64,000 bases of DNA, taken from contig JANBVI010000027.1 of assembly GCA_024239075.1 (NCBI GenBank), positions 248,001 through 312,000 on the forward strand, written 5' to 3'. Below, piece after piece: positions 1-9,159 of this stretch. The DNA is from Fischerella sp. CENA71 (GTDB lineage: Bacteria; Cyanobacteriota; Cyanobacteriia; Cyanobacteriales; Nostocaceae). Every line of letters starts with the position of its first letter. The first letter of the stretch is position 1. The notes beneath the pieces were generated by a model that did no database searches, was not told where the DNA came from, and saw only the letters and a program-made list of their open reading frames with translations. The translations under genes were made by a program, and so were the position numbers.

Positions 1-2
1 GC

Positions 3-902
3 CAGCCACAAGAAACAGTCAATTCTTCAGTTTCTCCTAGTTCAACACCTATTAACATACCTATAGAATTTGCAGATTTCCGCGTCATCCTCGATAACGA
101 TGTGCGCGTCACACAAGAACCACTATTCAGCTTTGTCACCAAGGGAGATATTACCCTCAACGGAACTTTAGCTAATCCCCGTCCTCAAGGAGTGATAAAT
201 CTTAAACAAGGTCAAGTCAATTTATTTGTGACTCGATTTACCTTAGCGCGTGGTTATGACCAAACCGCCACTTTCACGCCTAAACAGGGATTAGACCCTA
301 TTTTGAATGTGCGACTAGTCACACTAGTTCCGCAATATAACAGGAGCCGATTACCAACCACACCCACATCTAGCGAAATCAATGATTCTTCTCCCAACGC
401 CTTGGGTACTTTCAACACCGTTCGCATCCAAGCCAGTGTCCAAGGCCCAGCCAGTAAATTATCTGAAAATTTACAACTAACTAGTGAGCCTAGTCGGACA
501 GAAGCAGAGATTGTTGCTTTATTGGGAGGTTCTTTTATCAATGTCTTTGGTCAACCTGATGCAACCAGTATTGGTATTGCGACTCTAACTAACTCTGAGA
601 TATTTGCAAACTTTCAAGGCAGAATTAGTCAACTTGCTGAAGCGATCGGTTTAAGAGAATTCCAGATTTTTCCCACGATCCAACCTACTGCAAGTGGAGA
701 AAGTTCAGTATTGAGTTTAGCAGCAGAAGCAGCAATTGGTATTTCTAACGATATTTCTTTTTCAGTATCACGAGTTTTTTATGGCAATGAATCCTTCCGT
801 TACAACTTGCTTTATGAACTCAGCGATCAACTAGTCATCAGAGGTTCGACAAATTTAACTGATGAAAGTCGTGCAGAAATTCAATATGAAACAAGATTTT
901 AA
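3..902 (+). CDS. TamB-like translocation/assembly module, C-terminal part (5' end outside window)
   Basis: The reading frame is open from the first complete codon at position 3, so the gene starts upstream; about 299 residues are visible. The visible part matches the C-terminal domain of TamB/DUF490 proteins: beta-rich repeats with a GGSFINVFG-like turn and a final strand ending in Phe (IQYETRF). TamB family proteins are anchored in the inner membrane and bridge the periplasm, contributing to outer-membrane assembly or lipid transport. An internal ATG-like start used by an ORF finder is not the true start. Family assignment is fairly sure; the role in this organism is inferred. Confidence 0.8.
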   Translation, partial: QPQETVNSSVSPSSTPINIPIEFADFRVILDNDVRVTQEPLFSFVTKGDITLNGTLANPRPQGVINLKQGQVNLFVTRFTLARGYDQTATFTPKQGLDPILNVRLVTLVPQYNRSRLPTTPTSSEINDSSPNALGTFNTVRIQASVQGPASKLSENLQLTSEPSRTEAEIVALLGGSFINVFGQPDATSIGIATLTNSEIFANFQGRISQLAEAIGLREFQIFPTIQPTASGESSVLSLAAEAAIGISNDISFSVSRVFYGNESFRYNLLYELSDQLVIRGSTNLTDESRAEIQYETRF

Positions 903-1002
903 GTAGGGATCGTCATAGGTGATGGATCATTTGGCATAGCAAGTGATAACCAAGCGTAAAAATCAGCAATTTAACCAAGATAAGAATATTGTGAGCGATC
1001 GC

Positions 1003-1626
1003 TTACATGTCCTCTGTAATTATCGGTTGGGTCTTTTGAGCAATAATATAAACATGATTTTCAGGGTATTGGTCATATTCAAGATGGCGGCATGTGCAGT
1101 AATGCTCGCTAAGAATCCGCAGTAAAGCATCTACCCCCAAAGTGCTGTACTCAAAGTCCTGACCTTGAAATTCCCCTGAAATCTCGCTGTTTGTATGTCC
1201 GCCACCACATGTAAACAGGAGTACTCCGTTAGGTTCAAGAGCATCGCATAGCTTTTTCATAACAAACTCTTGCATATTTAGCGGCAGATGAAAAATGCTG
1301 TCCCAAGCAGAAATTAGACTATAAAGTTTGGTAGGAATCCAACAGCAGATGTCTTCGGTGTAAAAGGTGATTTCTGGATGGAGCTGCTTGGCTAAATTTA
1401 TCATTTGTGTGGAAATATCAAGTCCTTCAGCCTGAAATCCATGCTTGGATAAAACGTTAATAAAACGCCCACTGCTTCCACACCCTATGTCAATAGCTGA
1501 GTGCCTCTTAGAAGTAAATTTGATTGCCCGCTCCAATTGTGCGATCCCGTATAACGAATTTTGATGTTCAGTTTGCCACCATTGGGCAATTTGATCATAT
1601 CGGGCGGCTGTAGCATTCGGATTCAT
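1003..1626 (-). CDS. class I SAM-dependent methyltransferase
   Basis: A 207-residue protein with the Rossmann SAM-binding motif I (AIDIGCGSSGRF, about residues 44-55) and an acidic residue after strand 2 (GLDIS, about 75). It has the single-domain size of small-molecule methyltransferases. Its substrate cannot be told from sequence. It is convergent with the upstream TamB-like gene and divergent from cobO, so it is probably monocistronic. Start is the ATG at 1626, which is followed at once by a plausible helix (NATAARYDQIAQWW). Confidence 0.8.
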   Translation of the reverse strand: MNPNATAARYDQIAQWWQTEHQNSLYGIAQLERAIKFTSKRHSAIDIGCGSSGRFINVLSKHGFQAEGLDISTQMINLAKQLHPEITFYTEDICCWIPTKLYSLISAWDSIFHLPLNMQEFVMKKLCDALEPNGVLLFTCGGGHTNSEISGEFQGQDFEYSTLGVDALLRILSEHYCTCRHLEYDQYPENHVYIIAQKTQPIITEDM

Positions 1627-1703
1627 GTGATGTAATGACTTAAATACTGACTATCAGACCTAACATTGACTTAATATATTATTTCCAAAAAATATATAGA
1701 TAG

Positions 1704-2381
1704 ATGAATACCGACAACTCTGCTGACTTGAATTTAGACACAGAGGCTAAACGCTTAACAGAGGAAGCGTCATCCTCAACTCTGACTGATGAACAGTATC
1801 GCCAAAAAATGCAGCGACGCAAGCAGGTGCAAGACCAACGCATAGCAAAAGCAATACCAGACAAAGGCTTAATAATAGTTCACACTGGCAATGGTAAAGG
1901 AAAAACTACCGCAGCCTTGGGAATGATACTGCGATCGCTCGGTCATGGATACAAAGTGGCGATCGTCCAATTTATCAAAGGTGCTTGGGAACCCTCAGAA
2001 AAAAAGGTTTTCAGCCTTTGGCCAGACCAATTAGAATTTCACGCTATGGGTGAAGGCTTTACCTGGGAAACCCAAGATCGCGATCGCGATCTTGAAAAAG
2101 CACAAGCAGCTTGGCAAAAAGGATTAGAATACATCCGCAACCCAGAATTTAAGCTGGTGCTACTAGATGAAATCAATATTGCCATTAAACTTGGATATTT
2201 GCGTGTAGAAGAAATTTTGCTTGGTTTAGCACAAAAACCAGACGATAATCACGTTATTCTTACAGGCAGAGGCGCACCCCTAGACTTGATCGAACGTGCT
2301 GATTTAGTCACAGAAATGACATTGGTAAAGCATCCCTTCCGTGATCAAGGTGTAAAAGCTCAACCGGGAATTGAATTTTAA
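1704..2381 (+). CDS. cobO: cob(I)yrinic acid a,c-diamide adenosyltransferase (CobO/BtuR type)
   Basis: This 225-residue protein has the CobA/CobO/BtuR fold. The P-loop is HTGNGKGKTTAALG at about residues 60-73, followed by the family-typical VQFIKG and the LVLLDEINIA Walker-B-like strand. It transfers the adenosyl group of ATP to the cobalt of corrinoids in cobalamin synthesis or salvage, in the cytoplasm. The first ~50 residues are charged and less conserved, as is usual for cyanobacterial homologues. It is transcribed alone, with an STRR repeat directly after the stop. Family assignment is firm. Confidence 0.93.
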   Translation: MNTDNSADLNLDTEAKRLTEEASSSTLTDEQYRQKMQRRKQVQDQRIAKAIPDKGLIIVHTGNGKGKTTAALGMILRSLGHGYKVAIVQFIKGAWEPSEKKVFSLWPDQLEFHAMGEGFTWETQDRDRDLEKAQAAWQKGLEYIRNPEFKLVLLDEINIAIKLGYLRVEEILLGLAQKPDDNHVILTGRGAPLDLIERADLVTEMTLVKHPFRDQGVKAQPGIEF

Positions 2382-2390
2382 TACTCAATA

Positions 2391-2473
2391 GTCATTTGTC
2401 ATTGGTCATTGGTCATTGGGCATGAATCAGTTAACAATTTAATTTGATAACTGATAACTGATAACTGATAACT
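2391..2473. repeat. two heptanucleotide tandem repeats (STRR type)
   Basis: Positions 2391-2418 hold four 7-mers of the form GTCATTT/GTCATTG. Positions 2446-2473 hold four perfect copies of GATAACT. Such short tandemly repeated heptanucleotides are a known class in heterocystous cyanobacterial genomes. They lie just after cobO; no coding function is apparent. Confidence 0.85.
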
Positions 2474-2537
2474 GACAAGTCTCCCTTGTCCCCTGATCCC
2501 CGCTCCCCAATCCCCTTTCCCTGATCAAAAACATCAC

Positions 2538-2636
2538 TTTTGCCGGAAATTTTTTGGCAAATACACAAAAACTACAAACTTTTGTCCCAATTTTTGCCAA
2601 GATAATATTATTTCCCTAAAAGACATTTGGCAAAAA
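2538..2636 (+). promoter_or_regulatory. array of TTGGCAAA half-sites upstream of the HTH-like membrane protein
   Basis: Four copies of a TTTTGCC / GGCAAA motif occur in 100 bp: 2538-2544, 2551-2561, 2591-2600 and 2627-2636. The last two form a perfect 10-bp inverted repeat (TTTTTGCCAA ... TTGGCAAAAA) that flanks an AT-rich stretch (gataatattattt) and touches the start codon. The arrangement looks like an operator, possibly bound by the downstream protein itself; that is inference. Confidence 0.5.
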
Positions 2637-3373
2637 TGGGCATGAGTGAAAACAAAATAGAAGACTATGGCAAAGGATACCTAGTTCTGCTTTTGCCAAT
2701 CTCGTTTTTAATAATTTTCCTAGTTGCAACCTGGCGAATTTGGCTGGCGTTAATATTTTTGGCGTTAGCTATCAATATCTGGCAGCGCTATCAGTGGCAA
2801 AAATGGTGTTTGCAAGTGAACCCGATGTTTAACCAGTTAATTCGGGAAAATCAAGGCAAAATTACCCCAATGGACTTGGCAATTAAAGGGAATTTTTCTG
2901 GAGAAACGGCAAAACGTTATTTGGATACAAAAGTAGCAGAATTTGCAGGCAGCGTTATTAACTCTACAGAGGGTGGTAAGGTGTATTACTTTATCACTGC
3001 TGGTACTCTGGGTAGTATCTTTGATAGTAGCGAACCAGTAAAAGAACTTCCTCATCCAAAGGATAATAAAATGATGGAATCTTTATTGGCACCACCACCT
3101 TCACAACCACAGCAACTAGAACCAGAAACTGAAACTCTACAACACACACATCAGGAAGAAGTTAAGCAACCTTTAGAACAACAATTAGTTTTCGGTTCTC
3201 TAATTCAATCGGAATTAGCGAAGCGTCTCAATGTGTATTCCAGCACAGTATACAAAAGAAGAGATGACCCAAACTTTCCTGAGTGGAGTCGTAGCAAAGA
3301 TCCAGATGGTATCGCTTGGAGTTTTTCACCAAAAACTAAGGAGTTTTTCCCTTTAGAAGAACAAAATCGCTAA
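2636..3373 (+). CDS. membrane protein with C-terminal HTH-like domain, function unknown
   Basis: About 245 residues. Two adjacent hydrophobic segments near the N-terminus (LVLLLPISFLIIFLV and IWLALIFLALAINIW) predict membrane anchoring. A middle region resembles a short winged domain (ITPMDLAIKGNFSGETAKRY), then comes a Pro/Gln-rich linker. The C-terminal segment (SELAKRLNVYSSTVYKRR) reads like a helix-turn-helix. A membrane-tethered DNA-binding protein is therefore possible. ATG at 2636 or 2642 is preferred over an upstream TTG at 2627, which lies inside the TTGGCAAA inverted repeat. I do not recognise a named family. Confidence 0.7.
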   Translation: MGMSENKIEDYGKGYLVLLLPISFLIIFLVATWRIWLALIFLALAINIWQRYQWQKWCLQVNPMFNQLIRENQGKITPMDLAIKGNFSGETAKRYLDTKVAEFAGSVINSTEGGKVYYFITAGTLGSIFDSSEPVKELPHPKDNKMMESLLAPPPSQPQQLEPETETLQHTHQEEVKQPLEQQLVFGSLIQSELAKRLNVYSSTVYKRRDDPNFPEWSRSKDPDGIAWSFSPKTKEFFPLEEQNR

Positions 3374-3394
3374 AGGATGAAGGATGAAATCAGT

Positions 3395-3424
3395 GTAGAC
3401 GCGTAGCGCCTTGCCGCAGTCTAC
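3395..3424. repeat. small inverted repeat (GTAGAC...GTCTAC)
   Basis: A 6-bp inverted repeat with a GC-rich interior (gcgtagcgcc) resembles the dispersed GTAGACGCG... palindromes common between cyanobacterial genes. It lies between two convergent genes and could act as a weak terminator, but there is no clear T-tract. Confidence 0.5.
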
Positions 3425-3458
3425 AATAAACAGTTACCATTCATCAATTAACAACTTC

Positions 3459-3479
3459 CACTGATCACTGATCACTGAT
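3459..3479. repeat. CACTGAT heptanucleotide repeat overlapping the pyrD stop
   Basis: Three perfect copies of CACTGAT, followed by a degenerate fourth. The reverse complement supplies the last residues and the TGA stop (3472-3474) of pyrD. Confidence 0.8.
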
Positions 3480-4623
3480 TACTGAATCTGCCTTTTGCTT
3501 GTAAACCAACTGCTTGGGAGATGGATTTTAATCCTGTTTGTTCTAACTTAGCAAGCAGCCCTTCGAGAATACTACGTATCATCAATGGGCCAGAATATAT
3601 CCAGCCTGTATAGACTTGGATAAGGGAAGCACCAGCAGTAATTTTCTCCCAGGCGTCTTCTGAGGTAAAAATACCACCAACGCCGATGATCGGTATTTTC
3701 CCTTGAGTTTGTTGCCAAATAAATCGAATAATCTCTGTGGAGCGATCGCGCACTGGCGCACCACTAATTCCACCCGCTTCTTCTTGTGGTGATTTGCCTG
3801 TTTTGGCAATCACCTGCGTTTTAAGCCCATCACGGCGAATGGTGGTGTTAGTAGCAATGATTCCCGCCAATTGATAAGTTTGAGCTAGGGAAATAATGTC
3901 AGCGATCGCTTCCCACTCTAAATCCGGCGCTATCTTGACAAAAACAGGCTTGTGTGCATAATTTTCTGTTTGTAATGCTGCCAAAATCGAACTCAGCATC
4001 GTTGCATCTTGGAGCGATCGCAAACCTGGTGTATTAGGAGAAGACACATTCACTACAAAGTAATCTCCCAATTCTTGGAGTAGGCGAAAACTATTGAGAT
4101 AATCTTGGGCAGCTGCTTCTAATGGCGTCACCTTAGATTTGCCCAAATTTATCCCTATAGGTATGGTTGGAGCGAACAGCTGTTTACGTTCTGCTAACCG
4201 CGCCGCCATCGCAGCAGCCCCACTGTTATTAAAGCCCATCCGATTTAAGGCAGCTTTATCTAAGGGTAAGCGAAATAAGCGGGGACGAGGATTACCCGGT
4301 TGAGCAACAAAAGTTACAGTTCCGATTTCTGCAAAACCAAAACCAAAACTCGACCAAGTACTAGTAGCAACGCCATCTTTGTCAAACCCAGCAGCCAAAC
4401 CTACGGGGTTGGGGAAATTGAGCTTAAACAGAGTTTGTTCGAGACGTTGATCAGTAACAGACAAGGAATTTTGTAAGCGTTTGACGATTAAACTAGCAGG
4501 AGGGCGATCGCCATTGTTTGCTAGCCAGCTAAGACTACGAATTGTTGAATAGTGCAGCCACTCCGGATCTACATCGAGCAGATCGAAAAACAACGGACGA
4601 ATTAAAGCTTGATAAATATCCAA
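3472..4623 (-). CDS. pyrD: dihydroorotate dehydrogenase (quinone), class 2
   Basis: A 383-residue class 2 DHODH. It oxidises dihydroorotate to orotate with FMN and passes electrons to quinone at the membrane, in pyrimidine synthesis. Visible features are the N-terminal membrane-association helices ([13 protein letters not shown]), [18 protein letters not shown], the catalytic-Ser motif [12 protein letters not shown] and the FMN phosphate site ([13 protein letters not shown]). The start codon appears to be TTG at 4623, since no in-frame ATG is available between the upstream stop and residue 100. The last few residues are encoded by an STRR repeat. Confidence 0.93.
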   Translation of the reverse strand: MDIYQALIRPLFFDLLDVDPEWLHYSTIRSLSWLANNGDRPPASLIVKRLQNSLSVTDQRLEQTLFKLNFPNPVGLAAGFDKDGVATSTWSSFGFGFAEIGTVTFVAQPGNPRPRLFRLPLDKAALNRMGFNNSGAAAMAARLAERKQLFAPTIPIGINLGKSKVTPLEAAAQDYLNSFRLLQELGDYFVVNVSSPNTPGLRSLQDATMLSSILAALQTENYAHKPVFVKIAPDLEWEAIADIISLAQTYQLAGIIATNTTIRRDGLKTQVIAKTGKSPQEEAGGISGAPVRDRSTEIIRFIWQQTQGKIPIIGVGGIFTSEDAWEKITAGASLIQVYTGWIYSGPLMIRSILEGLLAKLEQTGLKSISQAVGLQAKGRFSNQ

Positions 4624-4718
4624 ATTTTGCTTGATTTTTAAGTATGGTTATAGGTTGTTGTTTGCAACTCTAATCTGGGCATCTTATATATTAGCAAGCT
4701 ATATTTAACGGTAATCAG

Positions 4719-7562
4719 ATGAGGCAGCAACAAAAATTTACAGCCGCCGAAGAACCAATCATTTCCTTGGGACGAGTTGTGCAGAGTCTCAGGGAAGAGG
4801 ATGATATTGATGCTCTGATTGCAACTACAATTTCCTATCTACAAGAGCAGTTTAAATACAGTCTGATTTGGATTGCTCTGTATGATCGCCTTAATCATAT
4901 ATTGTTTGGTCAAGGTGGCGTTGTCCCTGGTAGTAACACCAGTTGCTTAAAACAACGTGTAGTTCTCAATCCAGGGGATTTGTTAGAGCAAGTAGTAATT
5001 GAACAGCGCCCTTTGGGTGTAGCTGATTTACGAACTGAGACGCGGATTGAAGAATGGCAATCTTTAGCTCAAAAATTCAATATTCAAGGAACAATAGTAA
5101 TTCCTATTTGCTATAAACACTTCTGTTTTGGTTTAGTTTTACTCGGTTCTGAACGTTGGGGTTACTTGCTGGGTGGAGAAGCTAGAGCTAGACTGATGAT
5201 GCTTTTAGGAGAATTGGGGTCTAAACTTTATGAAAGAGAAATTGATTTGCAGCACAAGCAAACTAAGCGCCTTGATGAACCATTACTAAAATTACTGCAA
5301 AATCTGCAAGCTTTAAATCAGTTAGAGCAAAGATTAGAAGCAGTTATAGAAGCTACTCATGCATTTGTTCTACCTAAGCATACAAATATTTACTGGTTTG
5401 ACAGGGAAGGCCATTTCTTTTGGCGGCGATTGAGTAATAAAAATACTAGTCGAAATTTTCAGCAAAATCATGAGGAAGGAACAGCAAAAATTACAGTACA
5501 CGAACTAAGTGATTTTTATATTGCTTTGTCAGTAAATGAAATAGTTTGGATTGGCGAAGGACGCAGTTCATTAAAAAGCAATTTCACCGTGAAGTTGTTA
5601 AAACGTTTTGGAGTACGCAGTTTTTTAGCAGCTCCAATTATTTGGCAAAAAGATTTGTTGGGCTTTTTGACTGTGGAAAGTACTGAAGCACGAATTTGGA
5701 CAGAAGCAGAAAAAAACTTCACCAAAAATGCTGCTGGCTTAACTTCTCTGGTTGCTCCTTTAGAGGAGATAGAAAGCACTATTACACAAATTCAAAATGA
5801 TGCTTACCTAACTGGTCAAATTGCTAAAGCTATTTATAGTAATTATGACATTCAAGAAATTTTAGATATTTGTGCAGAAAAAGTTTTGCAACGCTTGCTT
5901 TCAAACCGCTTTTTACTATTGCATTACGACTTTGACCAAAATAGTTATCAAATTTTTTACCAACATCAAACTCATAATTGCCGTCCTCTAGTATCTAATT
6001 TAGAAGCTTTAAAAGATTTAGATTGGCAGCTTTTGTTACGTTCCACAGAGGCGGTAGCGGTTGAGAATTGGGAAACAGATTTACGGTTTTTTAATTGGCA
6101 TCCGTATTTATTAGAAAATGGTGTGCGATCGCTTGTGATTTGTAATTGTAATTTTGGACAAGAACCCGAAGTTTTGCTGGCAATTACTACAGAAAAGCAT
6201 CATAATTGGACATCATTAGAAAAAGAATTAGTACAAGTTGTAGCTCAACAGCTTGGTGTTACTATCCGCCAATGGCAGTTGCATCAAAAAACTGAGCAAC
6301 AGCAGAAAATTTTGCAAAGCTTTCAGCAATCTTTGAGGATTATCGAACAATCCCAAGATTCCAAAACCCAAACTATCCTAAATTTAGAACGTGCAGCCCT
6401 CGAACAAATCGCTGCAATTCTCAATTGCTCACTAGCAATATTACTATCTTGGCAACCGGGAGATCATACGGCAAAAATTATACCTGGATTTATTGCCAAC
6501 TCTCAATTTCAGATTGCGATCAACACACCAATTCCACTTCAAACTGAAGCTTTGATTCAGTGGGCATTAATTACAGATGATATTTTAGCCATCACAGCTA
6601 ACGATTTACCTACTGAAACTAAAAATTGGTTAAATGGTGCTGGTATTGGTCAAATTTTAGTGATTGCATTACGCACCACTGCTGATTATCAACCTACAGG
6701 TGTGATTATCATTGCTGATCATTGGCAGCGTCAATGGTCTGAAGAAATTACAGACACTATGAAAACTCTAGTTTGTCAACTAGCTTGGTCACGGCGATGG
6801 CTGCAAATCACTCAAATGTTAGAGTCTCGGACAGGAGAATTAAGACAACTTAATTGGTATAAGCATCGGCGTTTAGAAGATATTCAAAAAAACATGACCC
6901 AATTACTTCGGCAAATGGCTGATTTGGGTATTCCTACTAACGAACTAACTCACATGCGCTACCAGCAATTAGTACGGCAATTAGATTATAGTACAGCCAC
7001 AATGACAGATTTGTTGAAACTAGAACTATGGCAGATGCAGATGAATTGGGAAAGTGTACCTGTAGCAAGTTTACTCAAGCGATCGCTCGAACGAGTTGAT
7101 CATTTACTCAAACAACAAAGACTATGGGTAGGTGTACATGGTTTGGGAGAAAACGAAGGTGAAGATTCAACCAAAAATTATTCGCTTTTGCCTCACTCTT
7201 CGTTGGCGATCGCTAGTGACATAGTAAAAATAGAATTAATTCTCCATGAGTTACTAGTTTGTGCCTGTCACCGCTCCACAAAACTTGGCAGAATAGACAT
7301 TTGGTGCCGTCGCTTAGATGAAGATTTTCTCGAAGTATCAATTACAGATAATGGTGAAATTGAATCACAGTTGCTAATAGAACTGCATCCAGATACACCC
7401 AAAGATATACTTGCTTCCTCCAGGCTTGAGCAACTACCCGGTTTACATTTACTAATCTGCCAAAAATTCATACAGCAACTAGGCGGGGAATTGAATTTTT
7501 ATCAATTATCAGATAGTCGCATAGTTAGCCGCTTACTATTACCGTTAGCACGTAGTAATTAG
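4719..7562 (+). CDS. multi-GAF sensor protein with C-terminal histidine-kinase-like ATPase domain
   Basis: This 947-residue soluble protein has GAF-like repeats: about residues 30-170 (ISYLQEQFKYSLIWIALYD), 195-345, 370-515 and 550-700. A coiled region then precedes a degenerate GHKL ATPase domain (about 800-945) with an N-box-like KIELILHELLVCA and a G1-like VSITDNGE. The dimerisation helix (WYKHRRLEDIQKNM) has a His but not the canonical H-E/D-x-T/P box, so phosphotransfer is uncertain. No transmembrane segment or bilin-binding Cys motif is obvious. It is probably a cytoplasmic sensor of unknown signal, and is divergent from pyrD. Confidence 0.75.
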   Translation: MRQQQKFTAAEEPIISLGRVVQSLREEDDIDALIATTISYLQEQFKYSLIWIALYDRLNHILFGQGGVVPGSNTSCLKQRVVLNPGDLLEQVVIEQRPLGVADLRTETRIEEWQSLAQKFNIQGTIVIPICYKHFCFGLVLLGSERWGYLLGGEARARLMMLLGELGSKLYEREIDLQHKQTKRLDEPLLKLLQNLQALNQLEQRLEAVIEATHAFVLPKHTNIYWFDREGHFFWRRLSNKNTSRNFQQNHEEGTAKITVHELSDFYIALSVNEIVWIGEGRSSLKSNFTVKLLKRFGVRSFLAAPIIWQKDLLGFLTVESTEARIWTEAEKNFTKNAAGLTSLVAPLEEIESTITQIQNDAYLTGQIAKAIYSNYDIQEILDICAEKVLQRLLSNRFLLLHYDFDQNSYQIFYQHQTHNCRPLVSNLEALKDLDWQLLLRSTEAVAVENWETDLRFFNWHPYLLENGVRSLVICNCNFGQEPEVLLAITTEKHHNWTSLEKELVQVVAQQLGVTIRQWQLHQKTEQQQKILQSFQQSLRIIEQSQDSKTQTILNLERAALEQIAAILNCSLAILLSWQPGDHTAKIIPGFIANSQFQIAINTPIPLQTEALIQWALITDDILAITANDLPTETKNWLNGAGIGQILVIALRTTADYQPTGVIIIADHWQRQWSEEITDTMKTLVCQLAWSRRWLQITQMLESRTGELRQLNWYKHRRLEDIQKNMTQLLRQMADLGIPTNELTHMRYQQLVRQLDYSTATMTDLLKLELWQMQMNWESVPVASLLKRSLERVDHLLKQQRLWVGVHGLGENEGEDSTKNYSLLPHSSLAIASDIVKIELILHELLVCACHRSTKLGRIDIWCRRLDEDFLEVSITDNGEIESQLLIELHPDTPKDILASSRLEQLPGLHLLICQKFIQQLGGELNFYQLSDSRIVSRLLLPLARSN

Positions 7563-7934
7563 GGGACAAGGGAGACAAAACAAGTCAAAAGTCAAAAGTC
7601 AAAAGTCAAAATTAAGAACTTTTCACAAGTCTCTTTCCCATGCTCAATGCCCAATCCCTTATTACTATATATGGAGAGAAAAATACAACTGGTTATACAG
7701 TAATTTTATATACAGAAACAAGACCGAATAATTGCTTTGATTGAGTCATTAAAAATCAGGGTTAAAAAAATTTCATTACTCAACGAAGGGTAGAACTAGC
7801 CTATTTCAGAATTGATGAATTTGCAATTTTAAATTCCGCATTCCGGATTTTAAAAGTCATCTACATCTGTAACAAACAGCTATAATTGATTTCCATCTCA
7901 AGTGGAATCGATTCTTAACTAGCACAGTAGAAAT
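7563..7934. other. intergenic region with AGTCAAA heptanucleotide repeat
   Basis: Positions 7583-7610 contain four perfect copies of AGTCAAA (STRR type). The rest is AT-rich, with no ORF or convincing hairpin seen. It must contain the promoter of the downstream DUF2256 gene, which I cannot place with confidence. Confidence 0.6.
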
Positions 7935-8105
7935 ATGGGACGTAGCCGTTCTAAATCTGACTTGCCTACAAAAATTTGTCCGGTATGTCAGCGTCCGTTT
8001 ACTTGGCGCAAAAAATGGGCAGATTGTTGGGATGAGGTGAAATACTGTTCAGAACGCTGTCGTCGTCGCCGTTCTACGGCTGAAGAGCAAAATAATGAAT
8101 TGTAA
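7935..8105 (+). CDS. DUF2256 family small zinc-ribbon protein
   Basis: A 56-residue ORF, MGRSRSKSDL... to ...EEQNNEL. It has two Cys pairs: CPVC at about residues 15-18 and a second pair spaced CSERC at about 39-43. Between them is the aromatic core PFTWRKKWADCWDEV, diagnostic of DUF2256. The protein is highly basic. Members are small and often sit next to cryptochrome/photolyase-like genes; here the neighbour is isoaspartyl peptidase, 35 bp downstream on the same strand. The function of the family is not established. Confidence 0.88.
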   Translation: MGRSRSKSDLPTKICPVCQRPFTWRKKWADCWDEVKYCSERCRRRRSTAEEQNNEL

Positions 8106-8140
8106 AAATACTTAAATTCAAATTACACAAATCAAAGGGG

Positions 8141-9100
8141 ATGAAGACACAGGTGCAACCTAAGTTAATTATTCATGGGGGGGCTGGTAGTTCTTTACAT
8201 GGAAAAGGTGGAGTAGAAGCAGTACGTCATTCACTTCATAAAGTTATAGAAGAAGTGTATTCTCTTTTACTGTCTGGTGCAACTGCGAAAGAGGCAGTAG
8301 TGCGTGGGTGTCAATTGTTAGAAGATGATCCCCGTTTTAATGCGGGTACTGGTTCAGTACTGCAATCAGATGGTCAAATCCGCATGAGTGCTGCTTTGAT
8401 GGATGGTACAACTCAAAGCTTTAGTGGTGTAATCAATGTTTCACGGGTGAAAAATCCTATAGATTTGGCAAAAGCTTTACAAAGTTCTCCAGATCGAGTG
8501 TTGTCTGATTATGGTGCAGCAGAGTTGGCGCGGGAATTACAAATTCCTAGCTATAATGCTTTAACTGATTTGCGCTTGCAAGAGTGGATTCAAGAACGCC
8601 AGCAAAATTTTAAAAGGACAATGGCTGGGGTCGTTGCAGAACCAGAACTAGTGGAAACCAGCAGCGCTCGCCGTGGCACAATTGGTGTTGTCGCTTTAGA
8701 TACCAGTGGTCAAATAGTCGTTGGTACTTCTACTGGTGGCAAAGGGTTTGAAAGGATTGGGCGCGTCAGTGATTCTGCTATGCCTGCTGGTAATTATGCA
8801 ACCAAATATGCTGGTGTTAGTTGCACTGGTATTGGAGAAGACATCATTGATGAGTGTCTAGCAGCAAAGATAGTGGTGCGTGTTACGGATGGTATGTCCC
8901 TAAAAGAAGCCATGAAACGCTCATTTGCAGAAGCCTATGAGAATAAGCGGGATTTTGGAGCGATCGCTCTAGATGCGACTGGGGCGATCGCTTGGGGAAA
9001 AACTAGCCAAGCTCTACTGGCTGCTTTTCACGACGGCGAAAAAATAGGCGATACCCTCGAACTTCCTGAAAGTACAGAAGTTGGCTGCATTGAGAATTAG
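8141..9100 (+). CDS. iaaA: isoaspartyl peptidase / L-asparaginase (Ntn-hydrolase, plant type)
   Basis: A 319-residue precursor of the plant-type asparaginase family. It begins with LIIHGGAGS, carries DPRFNAGTGSVLQSDG, and has the autocleavage site RRGTIGVVALD. Thr180 would become the N-terminal nucleophile of the beta subunit after self-processing, followed by GTSTGG. The enzyme hydrolyses isoaspartyl dipeptides and asparagine and can take part in cyanophycin-derived dipeptide breakdown. Start ATG at 8141 follows an AAAGGGG stretch. The C-terminus ends just before a GGGGATC repeat. Confidence 0.92.
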   Translation: MKTQVQPKLIIHGGAGSSLHGKGGVEAVRHSLHKVIEEVYSLLLSGATAKEAVVRGCQLLEDDPRFNAGTGSVLQSDGQIRMSAALMDGTTQSFSGVINVSRVKNPIDLAKALQSSPDRVLSDYGAAELARELQIPSYNALTDLRLQEWIQERQQNFKRTMAGVVAEPELVETSSARRGTIGVVALDTSGQIVVGTSTGGKGFERIGRVSDSAMPAGNYATKYAGVSCTGIGEDIIDECLAAKIVVRVTDGMSLKEAMKRSFAEAYENKRDFGAIALDATGAIAWGKTSQALLAAFHDGEKIGDTLELPESTEVGCIEN

Positions 9101-9105
9101 GCATT

Positions 9106-9133
9106 GGGGATCGGGGATCGGGGATTGGGGATT
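9106..9133. repeat. GGGGATC/GGGGATT heptanucleotide repeat
   Basis: Four 7-mers (two GGGGATC, two GGGGATT) between the convergent isoaspartyl peptidase and glmU genes. They are followed by CCAATTACC-type repeats that run into the end of glmU. Confidence 0.85.
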
Positions 9134-9159
9134 GGGCATAGTAATATCCCAATTACCAA

